From: Lachnospiraceae bacterium
Lineage (GTDB): Bacteria; Bacillota; Clostridia; Lachnospirales; Lachnospiraceae
Direction of reading: 5' to 3'
NCBI GenBank assembly: GCA_017408025.1
Contig: JAFQVJ010000022.1
Coordinates: 1-50,921 of the forward strand
DNA length: 50,921 nucleotides
Part shown: piece after piece, positions 15,343 to 25,300 of the stretch
Layout: every line of letters begins with the position of its first letter
How positions within the stretch are numbered: position 1 is the stretch's first letter
Position numbers and translations under genes: made by a program
The notes under the pieces: model-generated
Database searches by the model: none
Seen by the model: only the letters and a program-made list of their open reading frames with translations
Told to the model about the DNA's origin: nothing

Positions 15343-16385
15343 CCAAACAGCCCTCCTAACAAAAATAATATGGCTGACACACTTGCAAATATGCCACCGA
15401 ACCAGGCTACAATCTTGCCAAATGACTTAGGAAGCTTTCCAACTACCTTTCCAGTCTGTCCATTCATAGCAAATGTATGCATCTTTCCCTTGTAGTTATA
15501 ATTTAATATCCATACTGGCATAAGAGTGTATGCTGCATTACGTCTATTTAGCTTAACGTTAGCTGACACGATATTGACTGATGAATATCCGTTTATAGTT
15601 CCTCTAGCCTCATCTATTATGTACTGACGCACTCTTTGCTCTGCTCTAGGTGCAAGCTGTGTTGCATCATATGTAAACTTCTCTGACTGATAACCTGACA
15701 AATATGGCATTTGGAAATCAGTCAATTCGCTATAGTTATATGGCTCCAACAAATCCATGGTTCTATCATCCATCTTTTCTGATGCATCAGCTGGAATCTT
15801 ATCGAAATCTGCCTTTACGTGGCGACCTACATTGAAATGGTCAGTATGCTCATAGATTGTATCTCCTCTTCTGTCAGTTCTACGCTTTTTAGCATGGGCA
15901 CTGACATGAGCATCTGCACCGTAATCATAAAGCCAGAAAGGAACATATATACCTGTTATCTTCTCTATAGTACTTTCTTTTCTAAAGCCTGAAGGTGTTA
16001 CAAGACCCTTTCCTGCCCATTTCTTATAAGCAGTAACTGCCGCATCCCTCTGTATCTTAAAAGGTATAACCTTCTGTGGCTTTAATGCACCACTAAGTCT
16101 TCCCTTAATCATAGCCGGGCTACCACAAAAGCTACAGAATGTAGCTGATGTATGTTCATCCGTAACAATTTCTGCACCACAGCTTTCACATTTATACCCG
16201 TCAAAGCTGCAATACTCTTTCTCTACAGGTGTTTCATCAATAACACTATCACTGTACATGTCATTGATTTTGTCCATTGCTGACACATCAATCTGCGTTT
16301 CGCAATACTCACATGCCATCTTGCCGGAAGTCCCATCAAATGTTATAGGAGCACCACAGCCAGGGCATTTATAAGTTTCTGCCAT
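15339..16385 (-). CDS. TFIIB-type zinc-ribbon protein with C-terminal membrane segment
   Basis: A 348-residue protein with four CxxC pairs: CPGC (residues 6-9), CEYC (26-29), CESC and CSFC (about 66-85), forming two zinc ribbons. A middle domain follows (LKPQKVIPFKIQRDAAVTAYKKW; GIYVPFWLYDYGADAHVSAHAKKRR; LMPVWILNYNYKGKMHTFAMNGQTGKVVGKLP) and the last 20 residues are one membrane span. The YVPFW and MPVW repeats are typical of this DNA-directed-RNA-polymerase-like zinc-finger family, whose function is unknown. It is upstream of and overlaps the TPM gene, and the pair is predicted to act together at the membrane. SD GGAG is present. Confidence 0.82.
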   Translation of the reverse strand: MAETYKCPGCGAPITFDGTSGKMACEYCETQIDVSAMDKINDMYSDSVIDETPVEKEYCSFDGYKCESCGAEIVTDEHTSATFCSFCGSPAMIKGRLSGALKPQKVIPFKIQRDAAVTAYKKWAGKGLVTPSGFRKESTIEKITGIYVPFWLYDYGADAHVSAHAKKRRTDRRGDTIYEHTDHFNVGRHVKADFDKIPADASEKMDDRTMDLLEPYNYSELTDFQMPYLSGYQSEKFTYDATQLAPRAEQRVRQYIIDEARGTINGYSSVNIVSANVKLNRRNAAYTLMPVWILNYNYKGKMHTFAMNGQTGKVVGKLPKSFGKIVAWFGGIFASVSAILFLLGGLFG

Positions 16386-16421
16386 TTTCCATTCTCCTTT
16401 TATCTTTTTGCTTTTATTTAA

Positions 16422-16450
16422 GAGCCGTAACCTGTAATAGGCTACGACTC
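16422..16450 (-). terminator. Terminator of glnN
   Basis: On the minus strand GAGTCGTAGCCT and AGGTTACGGCTC pair as a 12-bp stem with two G-U pairs and a five-base loop. It begins ten bases past the glnN stop. The following sequence is only moderately T-rich. Confidence 0.6.
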
Positions 16451-16459
16451 AAAATAACT

Positions 16460-18571
16460 TTATACCTCAAATATAAGGTCTCCATACGAAGGCATTGGCC
16501 ACATCTCTTTATCCACTATCATTTCAAGCTTGTCAACTGGCTTTCTTAGTGCCTCCATAGCAGTTACAACATTTCTTCTATACTCAAAGGCCTGCTCTTT
16601 ACCTGCCGGCATCGCTTTTGCCTTTGCCTGCGCATGGATAAGTACATTAAGAGTTGCCTTTGTCTCCTTAAGATATGCTGATACCTCTGTCAATGTATCT
16701 GACTGAACGCTTGAATCTGCACCAGCTTCTCTTACTGCTATAACAGTATCAGCAAGGAACTTTGTGTATTTAACTACAGCTGGAATAATATGCTTAGATG
16801 CCATATCAATCATAGTAAGTGCCTCGATATTTGTAGTCTTTGCATATGTCTCATAAAGTATCTCTGCACGAGACTGAAGCTCTGCCTCTGTAAATATGTG
16901 GAACTTGCCGAAGAGATTAATTGCCTTTGGTGTAACAAGTGTCTCAACAGCCTCGACCATAGACTTAATATTTGGAAGTCCTCTTCTCTCTGCTTCTTCA
17001 ACCCACTCATCAGAATATCCGTCACCATTGAAGATAACTCTGTGATGATCTGTCATATATTTTTTGATAAGGTCGTGACATTCCATATCGAAATCTTCTG
17101 CCTTCTCAAGAATATCTGCAGCTTCGCAAAAGCTTTCTGCAACTATTGTATTTAATGTAATATTGGCACTTGCAATAGAATCTGATGAACCAACCATACG
17201 GAACTCAAACTTATTGCCTGTGAATGCAAATGGTGATGTTCTGTTTCTATCTGTAGCATCCTTGTCAAGGTCAGGAAGAGTACTTACACCAGTTACAAGC
17301 TTTCCGCCCTCAAGACAGCTTGTTGCCTCACCTGTCTCTACTAACTGCTCTACCACATCTTCAAGCTGCTCACCAAGGAATACCGATATAATAGCTGGTG
17401 GTGCTTCATGAGCTCCAAGTCTCAAATCATTACCAACATTTGATGCTGACTGTCTAAGTAAATCAGCGTGTGTGTCAACTGCCTTGAGCACACATGCAAG
17501 CACAAGTAGGAACTGAATATTCTGGTTTGGTGTCTGACCTGGATCTAGAAGATTTACTCCATTGTCTGTAACAAGGGACCAGTTATCATGCTTTCCTGAA
17601 CCATTTATACCTGCAAATGGTTTTTCATGTAAAAGGCAATGAAGACCATGACGACTTGCCACTTTTTTCATCGTCTCCATAATAAGCTGATTGTGGTCAA
17701 CCTCTATATTAGCTGTAGCGAAGATAGGTGCAAGTTCATGCTGTGCTGGAGCCACCTCATTGTGCTGTGTTTTTGCAGACACACCGAGCTTCCACAATTC
17801 AACATTCAAATCCTTCATGTATGCACCAATACGCTCTCTGATAGTACCAAAGTAATGGTCATCCATCTCCTGTCCCTTTGGTGCAGGTGCTCCAAAAAGT
17901 GTACGACCTGCATATATAAGGTCCTTTCTCTGGAGATATTTTTCTCTGTCTACAAGGAAATATTCCTGCTCTGCTCCTACTGATGGAGTTACTTTTGTAG
18001 CCTCGGTATTGCCAAATAATCTAACGATTCTTAACGCCTGTTGGCTAACTGCTTCCATAGAGCGAAGAAGAGGTGTTTTCTGATCAAGTGATTCACCCGT
18101 ATAAGCACAGAAAACTGTAGGTATACAAAGAATAGCCCCTACTGCATCCTCCTTGATAAATGCTGGTGATGTAATATCCCACGCTGTATATCCTCTCGCC
18201 TCAAATGTAGAACGCAGACCACCTGATGGAAATGATGATGCATCAGGTTCGCCTTTTATAAGCTCCTTGCCAGAGAACTCCATAAGCATATGTCCATTCT
18301 CGTCAGGGTTTGTAACAAAAGCATCATGCTTTTCTGCTGTGATACCTGTAAGTGGCTGGAACCAGTGGGTGTAATGGGTTGCACCCTTCTCTACAGCCCA
18401 ATCCTTCATAGCCTTAGCTACTACATCGGCTGTCTCAAGGGAAAGCTCCCCACCTTCGTCAATTATCTTCGTAACCTCTGCGAATACTTTCTTTGGCAAT
18501 CTCTCTCTCATCTTTCCAAGAGAAAATACATTTTCACCAAAAATCTCTTCTACATTTAACATATTGCTCAT
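16460..18571 (-). CDS. glnN: Type III glutamine synthetase
   Basis: A 703-residue cytosolic ATP-dependent ammonia-assimilating enzyme of the GSIII class, much longer than GSI (about 450). Motifs in order: VFSLGKMRERLPKKVF at the N-terminus, AVEKGATHYTHWFQPLTG, SVGAEQEYFLVD, NEVAPAQHELAPIF, NGSGKHDNWSL and DRNRTSPFAFTGNKFEFR. All are intact. GSIII is frequent in Bacteroides and Clostridia and usually nitrogen-regulated; no PII or sensor gene lies nearby. A frame to 18589 exists, but its first codons contain the AAAGGA that serves as SD for the ATG at 18571, so the shorter form is chosen. A terminator follows. Confidence 0.96.
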   Translation of the reverse strand: MSNMLNVEEIFGENVFSLGKMRERLPKKVFAEVTKIIDEGGELSLETADVVAKAMKDWAVEKGATHYTHWFQPLTGITAEKHDAFVTNPDENGHMLMEFSGKELIKGEPDASSFPSGGLRSTFEARGYTAWDITSPAFIKEDAVGAILCIPTVFCAYTGESLDQKTPLLRSMEAVSQQALRIVRLFGNTEATKVTPSVGAEQEYFLVDREKYLQRKDLIYAGRTLFGAPAPKGQEMDDHYFGTIRERIGAYMKDLNVELWKLGVSAKTQHNEVAPAQHELAPIFATANIEVDHNQLIMETMKKVASRHGLHCLLHEKPFAGINGSGKHDNWSLVTDNGVNLLDPGQTPNQNIQFLLVLACVLKAVDTHADLLRQSASNVGNDLRLGAHEAPPAIISVFLGEQLEDVVEQLVETGEATSCLEGGKLVTGVSTLPDLDKDATDRNRTSPFAFTGNKFEFRMVGSSDSIASANITLNTIVAESFCEAADILEKAEDFDMECHDLIKKYMTDHHRVIFNGDGYSDEWVEEAERRGLPNIKSMVEAVETLVTPKAINLFGKFHIFTEAELQSRAEILYETYAKTTNIEALTMIDMASKHIIPAVVKYTKFLADTVIAVREAGADSSVQSDTLTEVSAYLKETKATLNVLIHAQAKAKAMPAGKEQAFEYRRNVVTAMEALRKPVDKLEMIVDKEMWPMPSYGDLIFEV

Positions 18572-18660
18572 TTTTTGTTCCTTTCTCAATAGCGAAAACT
18601 TTCATACTGTTTTTGTCTATTTATCTTATTCTTTCTATTATCCTACTATTCTGCTGTTGT

Positions 18661-19677
18661 TCATTCAGCAGACTCTTTGCCTGTATTAACAGGGTTTCCA
18701 TATATATCCAATTCTTCTCCTCTTACAAGCTGTACAATCATACGCTTATCATCAGAGCTGGTACATGTGGACAAGGTCGCTATATAGCTGTCTTTTGTAA
18801 TCTCAGGTGCTTCCTTAAATGTATACTTTGAATTCTTCTTGCACATAGCAACATAATTCATAAATTCTTCATCAGAAGAAAATGCATATTGATACACCGG
18901 ACTGCCTACAGCATCTGTCTTGTATATAGCAAATACATAATATCTGTAATGAGTATCTTCTATCCATATATCAAATGTTGGATGTTCCTTGTAATATCCT
19001 GTCTGGTTCCAATACCAGTTAAGGCTTCCAAACATAATCTTTCCTGCTCTCTGACCAATGTTATGACCGTATATTATACAATTCTTCGCATTGAGTCCCT
19101 CTTCAATGCTCGAATCAATAAATATAGAACCTATAGTACTCTTTCTATGATCCACAAGATGTGACAGATAATAGTCATTGTCATCAGGATGCTGCAATAT
19201 AGGATTATCTATGTATTCGCCATCATCCTGTCGAATATATCCTTTGGCATGAGAATTATATGACAACATCTTCTCATAGTCAAATACAAATATTTGCCCA
19301 TCGTTTTGGTTTTCCAGTGAAATCATAGTTTCACCTTCTTCATTGGTTGGTATCTCATTATTTTGAACCAAATCATCAATGTCCACACGAAACATATCTG
19401 ACATCTCATCCTTGAGTTCCTCTGCCTCTGTACTCTCCACATATATAAGAGTCAGCTCATACGCAGCATATCCAAATATAAACAATGCAACTGCCATGAT
19501 AGCGTATCTCACTATATTATATATTATCACTGACTTTTTAGACTTCTTTTTCTTTTCTTTTTCACTGACTTCATCTATTTCATCATCGTTATTGACATAA
19601 TTTGTTTCGTTTGTGTCTTCCGACACACCATTAATTTCGTCTTCAATCATTTTGTTGATTTCATCTTCATTATTCAT
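18661..19677 (-). CDS. Class B sortase
   Basis: A 338-residue membrane-anchored transpeptidase. An acidic and Lys-rich cytoplasmic N-terminus (about 50 residues) precedes one transmembrane segment (YAIMAVALFIFGYAAYELTLIYV). The extracellular catalytic domain has the SrtB features: ILQHPDDNDYYLSH, the catalytic His in CIIYGHNIG, the Cys in ATLSTCTSSDD and the Arg in IVQLVRGEE about ten residues later. SrtB enzymes anchor one or a few surface proteins; a candidate substrate with PVQTG lies at 22306-26985. The ATG at 19677 is preceded by GGAGGAGGGAG; the longer frame to 19695 would bury this SD inside the gene. Confidence 0.88.
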   Translation of the reverse strand: MNNEDEINKMIEDEINGVSEDTNETNYVNNDDEIDEVSEKEKKKKSKKSVIIYNIVRYAIMAVALFIFGYAAYELTLIYVESTEAEELKDEMSDMFRVDIDDLVQNNEIPTNEEGETMISLENQNDGQIFVFDYEKMLSYNSHAKGYIRQDDGEYIDNPILQHPDDNDYYLSHLVDHRKSTIGSIFIDSSIEEGLNAKNCIIYGHNIGQRAGKIMFGSLNWYWNQTGYYKEHPTFDIWIEDTHYRYYVFAIYKTDAVGSPVYQYAFSSDEEFMNYVAMCKKNSKYTFKEAPEITKDSYIATLSTCTSSDDKRMIVQLVRGEELDIYGNPVNTGKESAE

Positions 19678-19752
19678 AAGCTCCCTCCTCCGCATAATCT
19701 ATTAATATTAATGTGTAGAAACCTCAAATTAACTCCCTATATAACTAATAGA

Positions 19753-19780
19753 GGGTACTACATTTTAAAACATAGTACCC
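19753..19780. terminator. Hairpin between fba and the sortase gene
   Basis: GGGTACTA and TAGTACCC form an 8-bp stem that can extend through the AT-rich interior. It lies 55 bases downstream of the fba stop on the minus strand. The T run (CCCTTTTATT) is on the plus side, so minus-strand termination depends on the stem and may be incomplete. Confidence 0.45.
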
Positions 19781-19834
19781 TTTTATTATACACTATTATC
19801 TAATTTCTTTCAATGTCCTTTAATAGACAGTTAC

Positions 19835-20698
19835 TTAAGCCTTATTAACAGAACCGAAGAGTTCCATCTTCTCTTTTACAGTAGCCTTGATTGCTTCGAA
19901 ACCTGGTGCTAAAAGCTTTCTAGGATCAAATCCCTTACCCTGTAAATCCTTGCCCTCTTCAACGTAAGTACGTGTAGCTGCAGCAAATGCAAGCTGGCAC
20001 TCTGTATTTACGTTAATCTTAGCAACACCAAGGCTGATAGCCTTCTTAATCATATCCTCTGGGATACCTGTACCACCGTGAAGAACAAGTGGCATCTCAC
20101 CTGTAAGCTGCTGAACAGCATCAAGTGTCTCAAAGCTTAAACCTTCCCAGTTTTCTGGATACTTACCATGAATATTACCGATACCTGCTGCAAGCATTGT
20201 TACGCCGAGATCAGCGATTGCCTTACATTCATTAGGATCTGCACATTCACCCTTACCGATAACGCCGTCTTCCTCGCCACCGATTGAACCAACCTCTGCC
20301 TCAAGAGACATACCGTGGTCTGCTGCAAGCTTAACAAGCTCCTTTGTCTTTGCAACGTTCTCATCGATTGGGTAGTGTGAACCATCGAACATGATTGATG
20401 AGAATCCTGCCTCGATGCACTTTAAACATCCGTCATAGCTACCGTGATCAAGATGTAATGCAACAGGAACTGTAATCTTAAGCTCCTCTAACATACCATT
20501 AACCATGCCAACTACTGTCTTGTAGCCTGCCATATATTTTCCGGCACCCTCAGAAACACCTAAGATAACTGGTGAGTTTAATTCCTGAGCTGTTAATAAA
20601 ATTGCCTTTGTCCACTCAAGGTTGTTGATATTGAACTGACCTACAGCATACTTTCCAGCCTTAGCCTTATTCAACATATCTTTTGCTGAAACTAACAT
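19835..20698 (-). CDS. fba: Class II fructose-bisphosphate aldolase
   Basis: A 287-residue zinc-dependent glycolytic enzyme that splits fructose 1,6-bisphosphate into dihydroxyacetone phosphate and glyceraldehyde 3-phosphate. Recognised by AVGQFNINNLEW (N-terminus), the zinc site HLDHGS near residue 82, the YPIDENVAKTKELVKLAADHG helix, EAEVGSIGGEEDG, the second zinc His in IGNIHGKYP and LVLHGGTGI. Full length for the family. The ATG at 20698 has a GGAGG eight bases upstream, so the longer frame to 20713 is rejected. A clear promoter sits upstream; transcription is monocistronic. Confidence 0.95.
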   Translation of the reverse strand: MLVSAKDMLNKAKAGKYAVGQFNINNLEWTKAILLTAQELNSPVILGVSEGAGKYMAGYKTVVGMVNGMLEELKITVPVALHLDHGSYDGCLKCIEAGFSSIMFDGSHYPIDENVAKTKELVKLAADHGMSLEAEVGSIGGEEDGVIGKGECADPNECKAIADLGVTMLAAGIGNIHGKYPENWEGLSFETLDAVQQLTGEMPLVLHGGTGIPEDMIKKAISLGVAKINVNTECQLAFAAATRTYVEEGKDLQGKGFDPRKLLAPGFEAIKATVKEKMELFGSVNKA

Positions 20699-20743
20699 TA
20701 TGAATACCTCCATTGTATTTTTTTGAGTTTTACTCCTTGCCCT

Positions 20744-20772
20744 ATAATACCATGATAATTTGAGAAATACAA
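20744..20772 (-). promoter_or_regulatory. fba promoter
   Basis: Minus-strand -35 TTGTAT, 17-base spacer, -10 TATTAT preceded by TGG (extended -10). It lies in the 98-base gap between cotJC and fba, showing that fba is transcribed apart from the spore-coat operon. Confidence 0.75.
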
Positions 20773-20796
20773 GTGTTTGAAGTTATTACTTCAGCA

Positions 20797-21396
20797 TTAC
20801 TTCATATCAAATGAAGGATTAAATGCATAGAAATTTCTACTATCAAGGTCATCCTGAACCATTCTCAGTCCCTCACCAAATCTCTGGAAGTGTACGATTT
20901 CTCGCTGGCGCAGGAATTTGATAACATCACATACATCAGGATCCTTAACCATGCGAAGAATATTGTCATAGGTTGATCTCGCTTTCTGTTCCGCAGCCAG
21001 ATCCTCAAATAAATCTGTTATTGGATCACCTTTGCTCTGGAACTGACACGCATTCTGAAAGATGCCTCCTGCTGCCTGTGGCCAAATACCAAGAGTATGA
21101 TCAACATAATATTTATCAAACCCTGCGGCCTTGATTTCGTCAATAGAAAGACCATCTGTAAGCTGTTGTACAAGAGCACCCACAATCTCCAGATGTGCCA
21201 GTTCTTCTGTACCTATGTCATTTAAAAGTCCTGCCACTCTTTTATTTGACATTGTATACTTTTGGGACAGATATCTCAAAGAAGCATCAATCTCACCATC
21301 CGGTCCACCATATTGCGATATTATTATTTGTGCAATTTTCGGATCTCTTGTCTTTATATCCACAGGATACTGAAGTCGTTTTTCATATGCCCACAT
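20797..21396 (-). CDS. cotJC: Spore coat protein CotJC, manganese catalase family
   Basis: A 199-residue ferritin-like four-helix protein with the Mn-catalase pattern: KIAQIIISQYGGPDGEIDASLRYLSQKY, the metal-ligand helix GTEELAHLEIVGALV, and a second Glu/His helix (FLRQREIVHFQRFGEGL). It begins MWAYEKRLQYPVDI, the usual CotJC opening. In Bacillus subtilis CotJC is an inner-coat component assembled with CotJA. The start at 21396, with GGGAGG eight bases upstream, is one base after the cotJB stop; the longer frame to 21471 runs into cotJB and is rejected. Last gene of the cotJ operon. Confidence 0.94.
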   Translation of the reverse strand: MWAYEKRLQYPVDIKTRDPKIAQIIISQYGGPDGEIDASLRYLSQKYTMSNKRVAGLLNDIGTEELAHLEIVGALVQQLTDGLSIDEIKAAGFDKYYVDHTLGIWPQAAGGIFQNACQFQSKGDPITDLFEDLAAEQKARSTYDNILRMVKDPDVCDVIKFLRQREIVHFQRFGEGLRMVQDDLDSRNFYAFNPSFDMK

Positions 21397-21397
21397 A

Positions 21398-21724
21398 TTA
21401 GCATCCTCCCTTCTTGCTTGAATGCCATGGGAGCGGAGCACTGTTCCAATCCCATGAATCACAGCCATCAATATGATAGCTTACTATCTGACCGAATCTT
21501 TGTGTGTATTCCTTTACTGACTCATGGCGAATGCGGTGCATTTTCTGAAAATATTCCATAGCCTCTGTGCAATCTGGATGAGTATCAAGAAAAAGTCTTG
21601 TGTCATCCATAGCAAAGCTCACCTTTGTGATTATATCCATCAATTCTCGTTCTGTTCTCTCAGTTCTATTCATACGATTATTATTCATATTACGGTTATT
21701 CATATTACGATTTTCCATACTCAT
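21398..21724 (-). CDS. cotJB: Spore coat protein CotJB
   Basis: A 108-residue protein. After an Asn/Met/Arg-rich N-terminus, the conserved core reads MDIITKVSFAMDDTRLFLDTHPDCTEAMEYFQ (D-T-H-P-x-C/D motif), then the YTQRFGQIV helix and the C-terminal WDWNSAPLPWH stretch; all are typical of CotJB. The start at 21724 overlaps the cotJA stop in an ATGA, implying translational coupling. A GTG at 21736 would overlap the SD itself and is less likely. Confidence 0.92.
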   Translation of the reverse strand: MSMENRNMNNRNMNNNRMNRTERTERELMDIITKVSFAMDDTRLFLDTHPDCTEAMEYFQKMHRIRHESVKEYTQRFGQIVSYHIDGCDSWDWNSAPLPWHSSKKGGC

Positions 21725-21918
21725 TTGGATGGCCACCTCCCTGTAAATGGTTTATCAAGACATGGAAATATAGTTCCAGCATGAAGACCATTATTTAAAT
21801 CATATACATCTCCCCAAGTCTGCCAAGGGATATATCCCATACCCAAAGGTGCGTCATAAAGACATATATCATTACGAGTATTCTGACATGCAGAGCAGTT
21901 GTTATTCATATTACCCAT
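21721..21918 (-). CDS. cotJA: Spore coat-associated protein CotJA
   Basis: A 65-residue protein with CSACQN near the N-terminus and the CotJA signature APLGMGYIPWQTWGDVYDLNNGLHAGTIFPCLDKPF (positions 24-59, only partly quoted here as the key residues G-M-x-Y-x-P-W-Q and G-T-x-F-P-x-L-D-K-P-F). It is the first gene of cotJABC. SD AAAGGAG lies six bases or so before the ATG. Presence of the operon implies that the organism or its recent ancestor forms endospores. Confidence 0.9.
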   Translation of the reverse strand: MGNMNNNCSACQNTRNDICLYDAPLGMGYIPWQTWGDVYDLNNGLHAGTIFPCLDKPFTGRWPSK

Positions 21919-21949
21919 AAGCGCTCCTTTCGCACTTTTTTACATTAAT

Positions 21950-21976
21950 ATACTATGCTTAGCATCGTATATTTGA
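21950..21976 (-). promoter_or_regulatory. Possible sigma-E-type promoter of cotJABC
   Basis: Minus-strand CATAGTAT matches the sigma-E -10 (CATANNNT). Upstream TCAAATA resembles the -35 (KMATATT) in five of seven positions but the spacing is 12 bases rather than 13 to 15. It ends 31 bases before the cotJA start. cotJ is sigma-E-controlled in B. subtilis. Confidence 0.4.
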
Positions 21977-22045
21977 CACAAGGAACAAAGGCTGTTTATC
22001 AATTATCAAAACTGGCAGGTATGATTCTTCCTATATTGAAAATTT

Positions 22046-22087
22046 ACCTACTGGTGGCGCTTTTTTACCTACTGGCGGCGCTTTTTT
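22046..22087. repeat. Two 21-bp direct repeats
   Basis: Two adjacent copies starting ACCTACTGG, differing at one base (GGTGGCGC versus GGCGGCGC), each ending in six T. They lie in the 387-bp gap between cotJA and the surface-protein gene, where otherwise only the cotJ promoter and one hairpin were found. Confidence 0.6.
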
Positions 22088-22161
22088 CTCTCTATTTGGT
22101 ATAAAACTCTTACTATGACATTAGCTACAACTCTTGCTACTCATCAACTTTTGTTTCATCA

Positions 22162-22203
22162 AAGAACCCCAAGTCTCTATATACCTTAAGACTTGGGGTT
22201 CTT
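22162..22203 (-). terminator. Hairpin downstream of the surface-protein gene
   Basis: Perfect 15-bp arms (AAGAACCCCAAGTCT/AGACTTGGGGTTCTT) with a 12-base loop, 103 bases past the stop at 22306. The minus-strand tail after the stem is TTGATG with few T, so it may act mainly as an RNA-stabilising 3' hairpin. Confidence 0.6.
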
Positions 22204-22305
22204 GCTGACTCAATATCGTCTGCTGACTCAATATAATCTACTGACTTATTTTTGAAAGATATATCTTCCAACACACATCTTCTGACCTACCTAATCCACA
22301 CCTAT

Positions 22306-25300
22306 CTACTTCTCACTGTGATTAGCTACATCTGTATCTGTTGTTTCTTCATCCTCATCCTTATCTCGTGGTTTCTTGATGATGACAATCAAAAGTATCA
22401 GTACTGCTGCCACGCATATAAGAATAAGTCTTGGTACATTTGTCTGGTCACCTGTCTGAACAGGCTTGTATGTACTACTGTTTATTGTTACATTAGAAGG
22501 TCTTCCTACTATATCAATAGGTTTTTGAATGACACTTCCTGGTGGGTCAATTTCATCAGATGGTGGCTCGATTTCATCAGATATAGGTTCAAACCTTGGT
22601 ATCAGAACTATATCCCCTGTTCTGTCTACAATATTTTCAACCTTATTTCCATCCACATCATACCATCCAACAAATGTATATCCATTCTTCTCAACATCCA
22701 CAAGAGTAATATCGCTCTTGACATTGTATTTGTCTGGATTTGGATTTACCATTTCCTCTGTTATATCCTCATAGATAATGTTATATTCGCGCAGTTTGAA
22801 TGTAGCGTATACAATAACATCACTCTCAGGCATAGTGAAAAGGTATGTTCCCTTCTCAGCATCCACTTCCTGAACAGGGAATGTATCAACCTCTCTTGTC
22901 ATCAGAGTCCTGCCTCTGCTAAGACTATATGCAGCTCTTGAGTTATCTTTCCTGTACACAAGAGATTCTGGTACCAGCTCATAACCTTCCTCTGCCAATA
23001 CAGATAAGAGAATGAGTTGATCTGCCATATAACTTGTTGCATTTGAAGGATGAGCTATAGTCACTTCACCGTATTCCTCACCATCGACGATAATTGTGAT
23101 AGTGTATTCATCCTTTATATAATCGCCCCAGTCTGGTATAAGCACCAGATTCGAAACATAATCTCTGTCTCCAGCGGTTCCATCAGTTACAGGTTTTCCA
23201 CCTAAGCTGACACCAGTGATAACCTCAGTCTTGACATCATCAAAATTTGTATCGTCTGTATCCGGACATACAAGCAACCAGTCGACACCTTCCACGATAG
23301 GTACAAAATCAAATTCGTCATATACTGTGAACTCTGTAGGATTCATACTATTGTCAAATCCATGTAAATCCCAATATATAATTTTGTACTTTCTCACAGA
23401 GTATACAAGATATACATCTATAATTGTACCATCCTCAGATTCATCCTCCACATTGAAGTACGTCAGTGGATCATTGTGAACATTGATATATCCATCCTCA
23501 CCGCGAATACTGTAATACCAGTAGTAAAGCTGCGCAATATCCAACTTCTTTGTAACCGGCTCTCCAACTGGTTCACCATTTTCGTCCATCTCATATACAT
23601 CAATGTGTAATGTCTCTCCAGGGGATGCATATGCTATTTCAAGCTCCTCGCCTGTCTCTGGATCAATCTCAGTCTGGGTATACACTGGCACCTTGTTTTC
23701 ACCTTCTAAGTAATATAAGATACCTGTATATCTCTCTGAATCTTTATCCTCATGTGTTCCATCAGCTAAGAAATTTCTCTCTAGTATGCTTAAATTCAAA
23801 CGAACCTTTCCTGCCTCTCTCCACGATGCAGTAAATGTCAGCGAACCGTAGCCAATATTTTGGTTCTGTTCAAACATATCCTTAAGCGTAAGTCCACTTC
23901 CATATATACCTGAAAGAAGCGGATTCTTCCATCCTTCAAAGGTTGCGTTTTTATCATTTTTGTCGATATTATTTACATACTCCGATATTTCTGGGTCAGA
24001 CATCTGTTCTTTAGATTTGCCTAAGCCCCTTCTTATAATATCACCGATGGTTGTTCTATTATCTATATCTTCCACTGTATACCAGAAACTATTGTTCTCC
24101 CAAAGTGCTTCATTAGGACTCTTTCCATCCATGAAATTCACTTCATATTCGATAGCTTCAAATGTAGCTTCAATAGCCACATATACATCTTCCATGTCCA
24201 TTACAAAGTCTACGTAGTAATCACCAGTATCTATATCCTTCTCTACAGAACCAATGTCTGTACCGCATTTTGTATCGTCAGCTTCTATTGTTATAGTCTT
24301 AATCAGATAACCAGTCTCAGTTGATACCAGAATCATAACCTGATCACCCTTATGCAGCTCAGTTGTGCGGTAATACTTAACTCCGTCTACAACTGTAAGC
24401 TTGCGTGCACCATCACCGTCCAATTCCAATAGCTCCGAACCGTTGGATGCGCTTACACAAATGAAATCTGAGTATTTTGGATCAAGTCCATTTGCATCAA
24501 TATATACTCTAAATCCATCTCTATTAAAATTAGAGCTAATCTTGTGACTTGTAAATGTTGAAAGCTGAACTGGTGCCGTTGACTCCAGCTTTGTACCGTC
24601 ATCAAGAGACCAATGCAAGAACAAATATCCGTTCTTAACTGGTACTTCTGATGGAAGAGTGATGTTTGTAGTATAATTTGTGTCCTTATTACTTCCATAA
24701 GGCAATGTAATAGTATCTGGCACTCTTGTCATAGATGCACCATCATCTAATACATAGGATATTTCTATATTCCATACTGCTTCAAGATGAATTTTTCCGT
24801 CTGACCACATAAGTGATGTGTATGGCATATATACAGCACTTGCATCTGCTCCGCTTGTTTTATCCTTTGTAATATAGTTGATGTCACCTCTTGTTCCATT
24901 CTCTAATACATATTGCCATTTAACAAATATAAGATCCTTTACATTCTTAGCCTTATCTTTAAAAATTGTTTGAATAACAGGAATCTTGAATATACCCTGT
25001 CCCTCTTCGTAACCAGCAATATCTTTTCCTGTTATATTATAATCAGCAGTTGGTGCCACACCAGTTGTATTATGAGATTGGTTGTCATTAGCTGATATAC
25101 CAAGGTCGTATACAATATCAATAATTCCACCATATGCAAATGTTACATCTATTGAGCCTGTGGTAGCTTCGACCTCATACCCTTTTCCCGGCACATACTT
25201 GCCAACCTCATCGTTGCCACCTCTGTTTAAAATTGCTCCTTGAAGTTCCAAATACTTAGGTGGAGTTGCAACGATATAGTATGTCTTGTCTCTTACTAAT

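Noticed and set aside
22252-22941. Plus-strand frame of 229 codons overlapping the surface protein
   Set aside because: It is antisense to a well-supported gene, has low-complexity Ile/Cys/Tyr composition and no SD.
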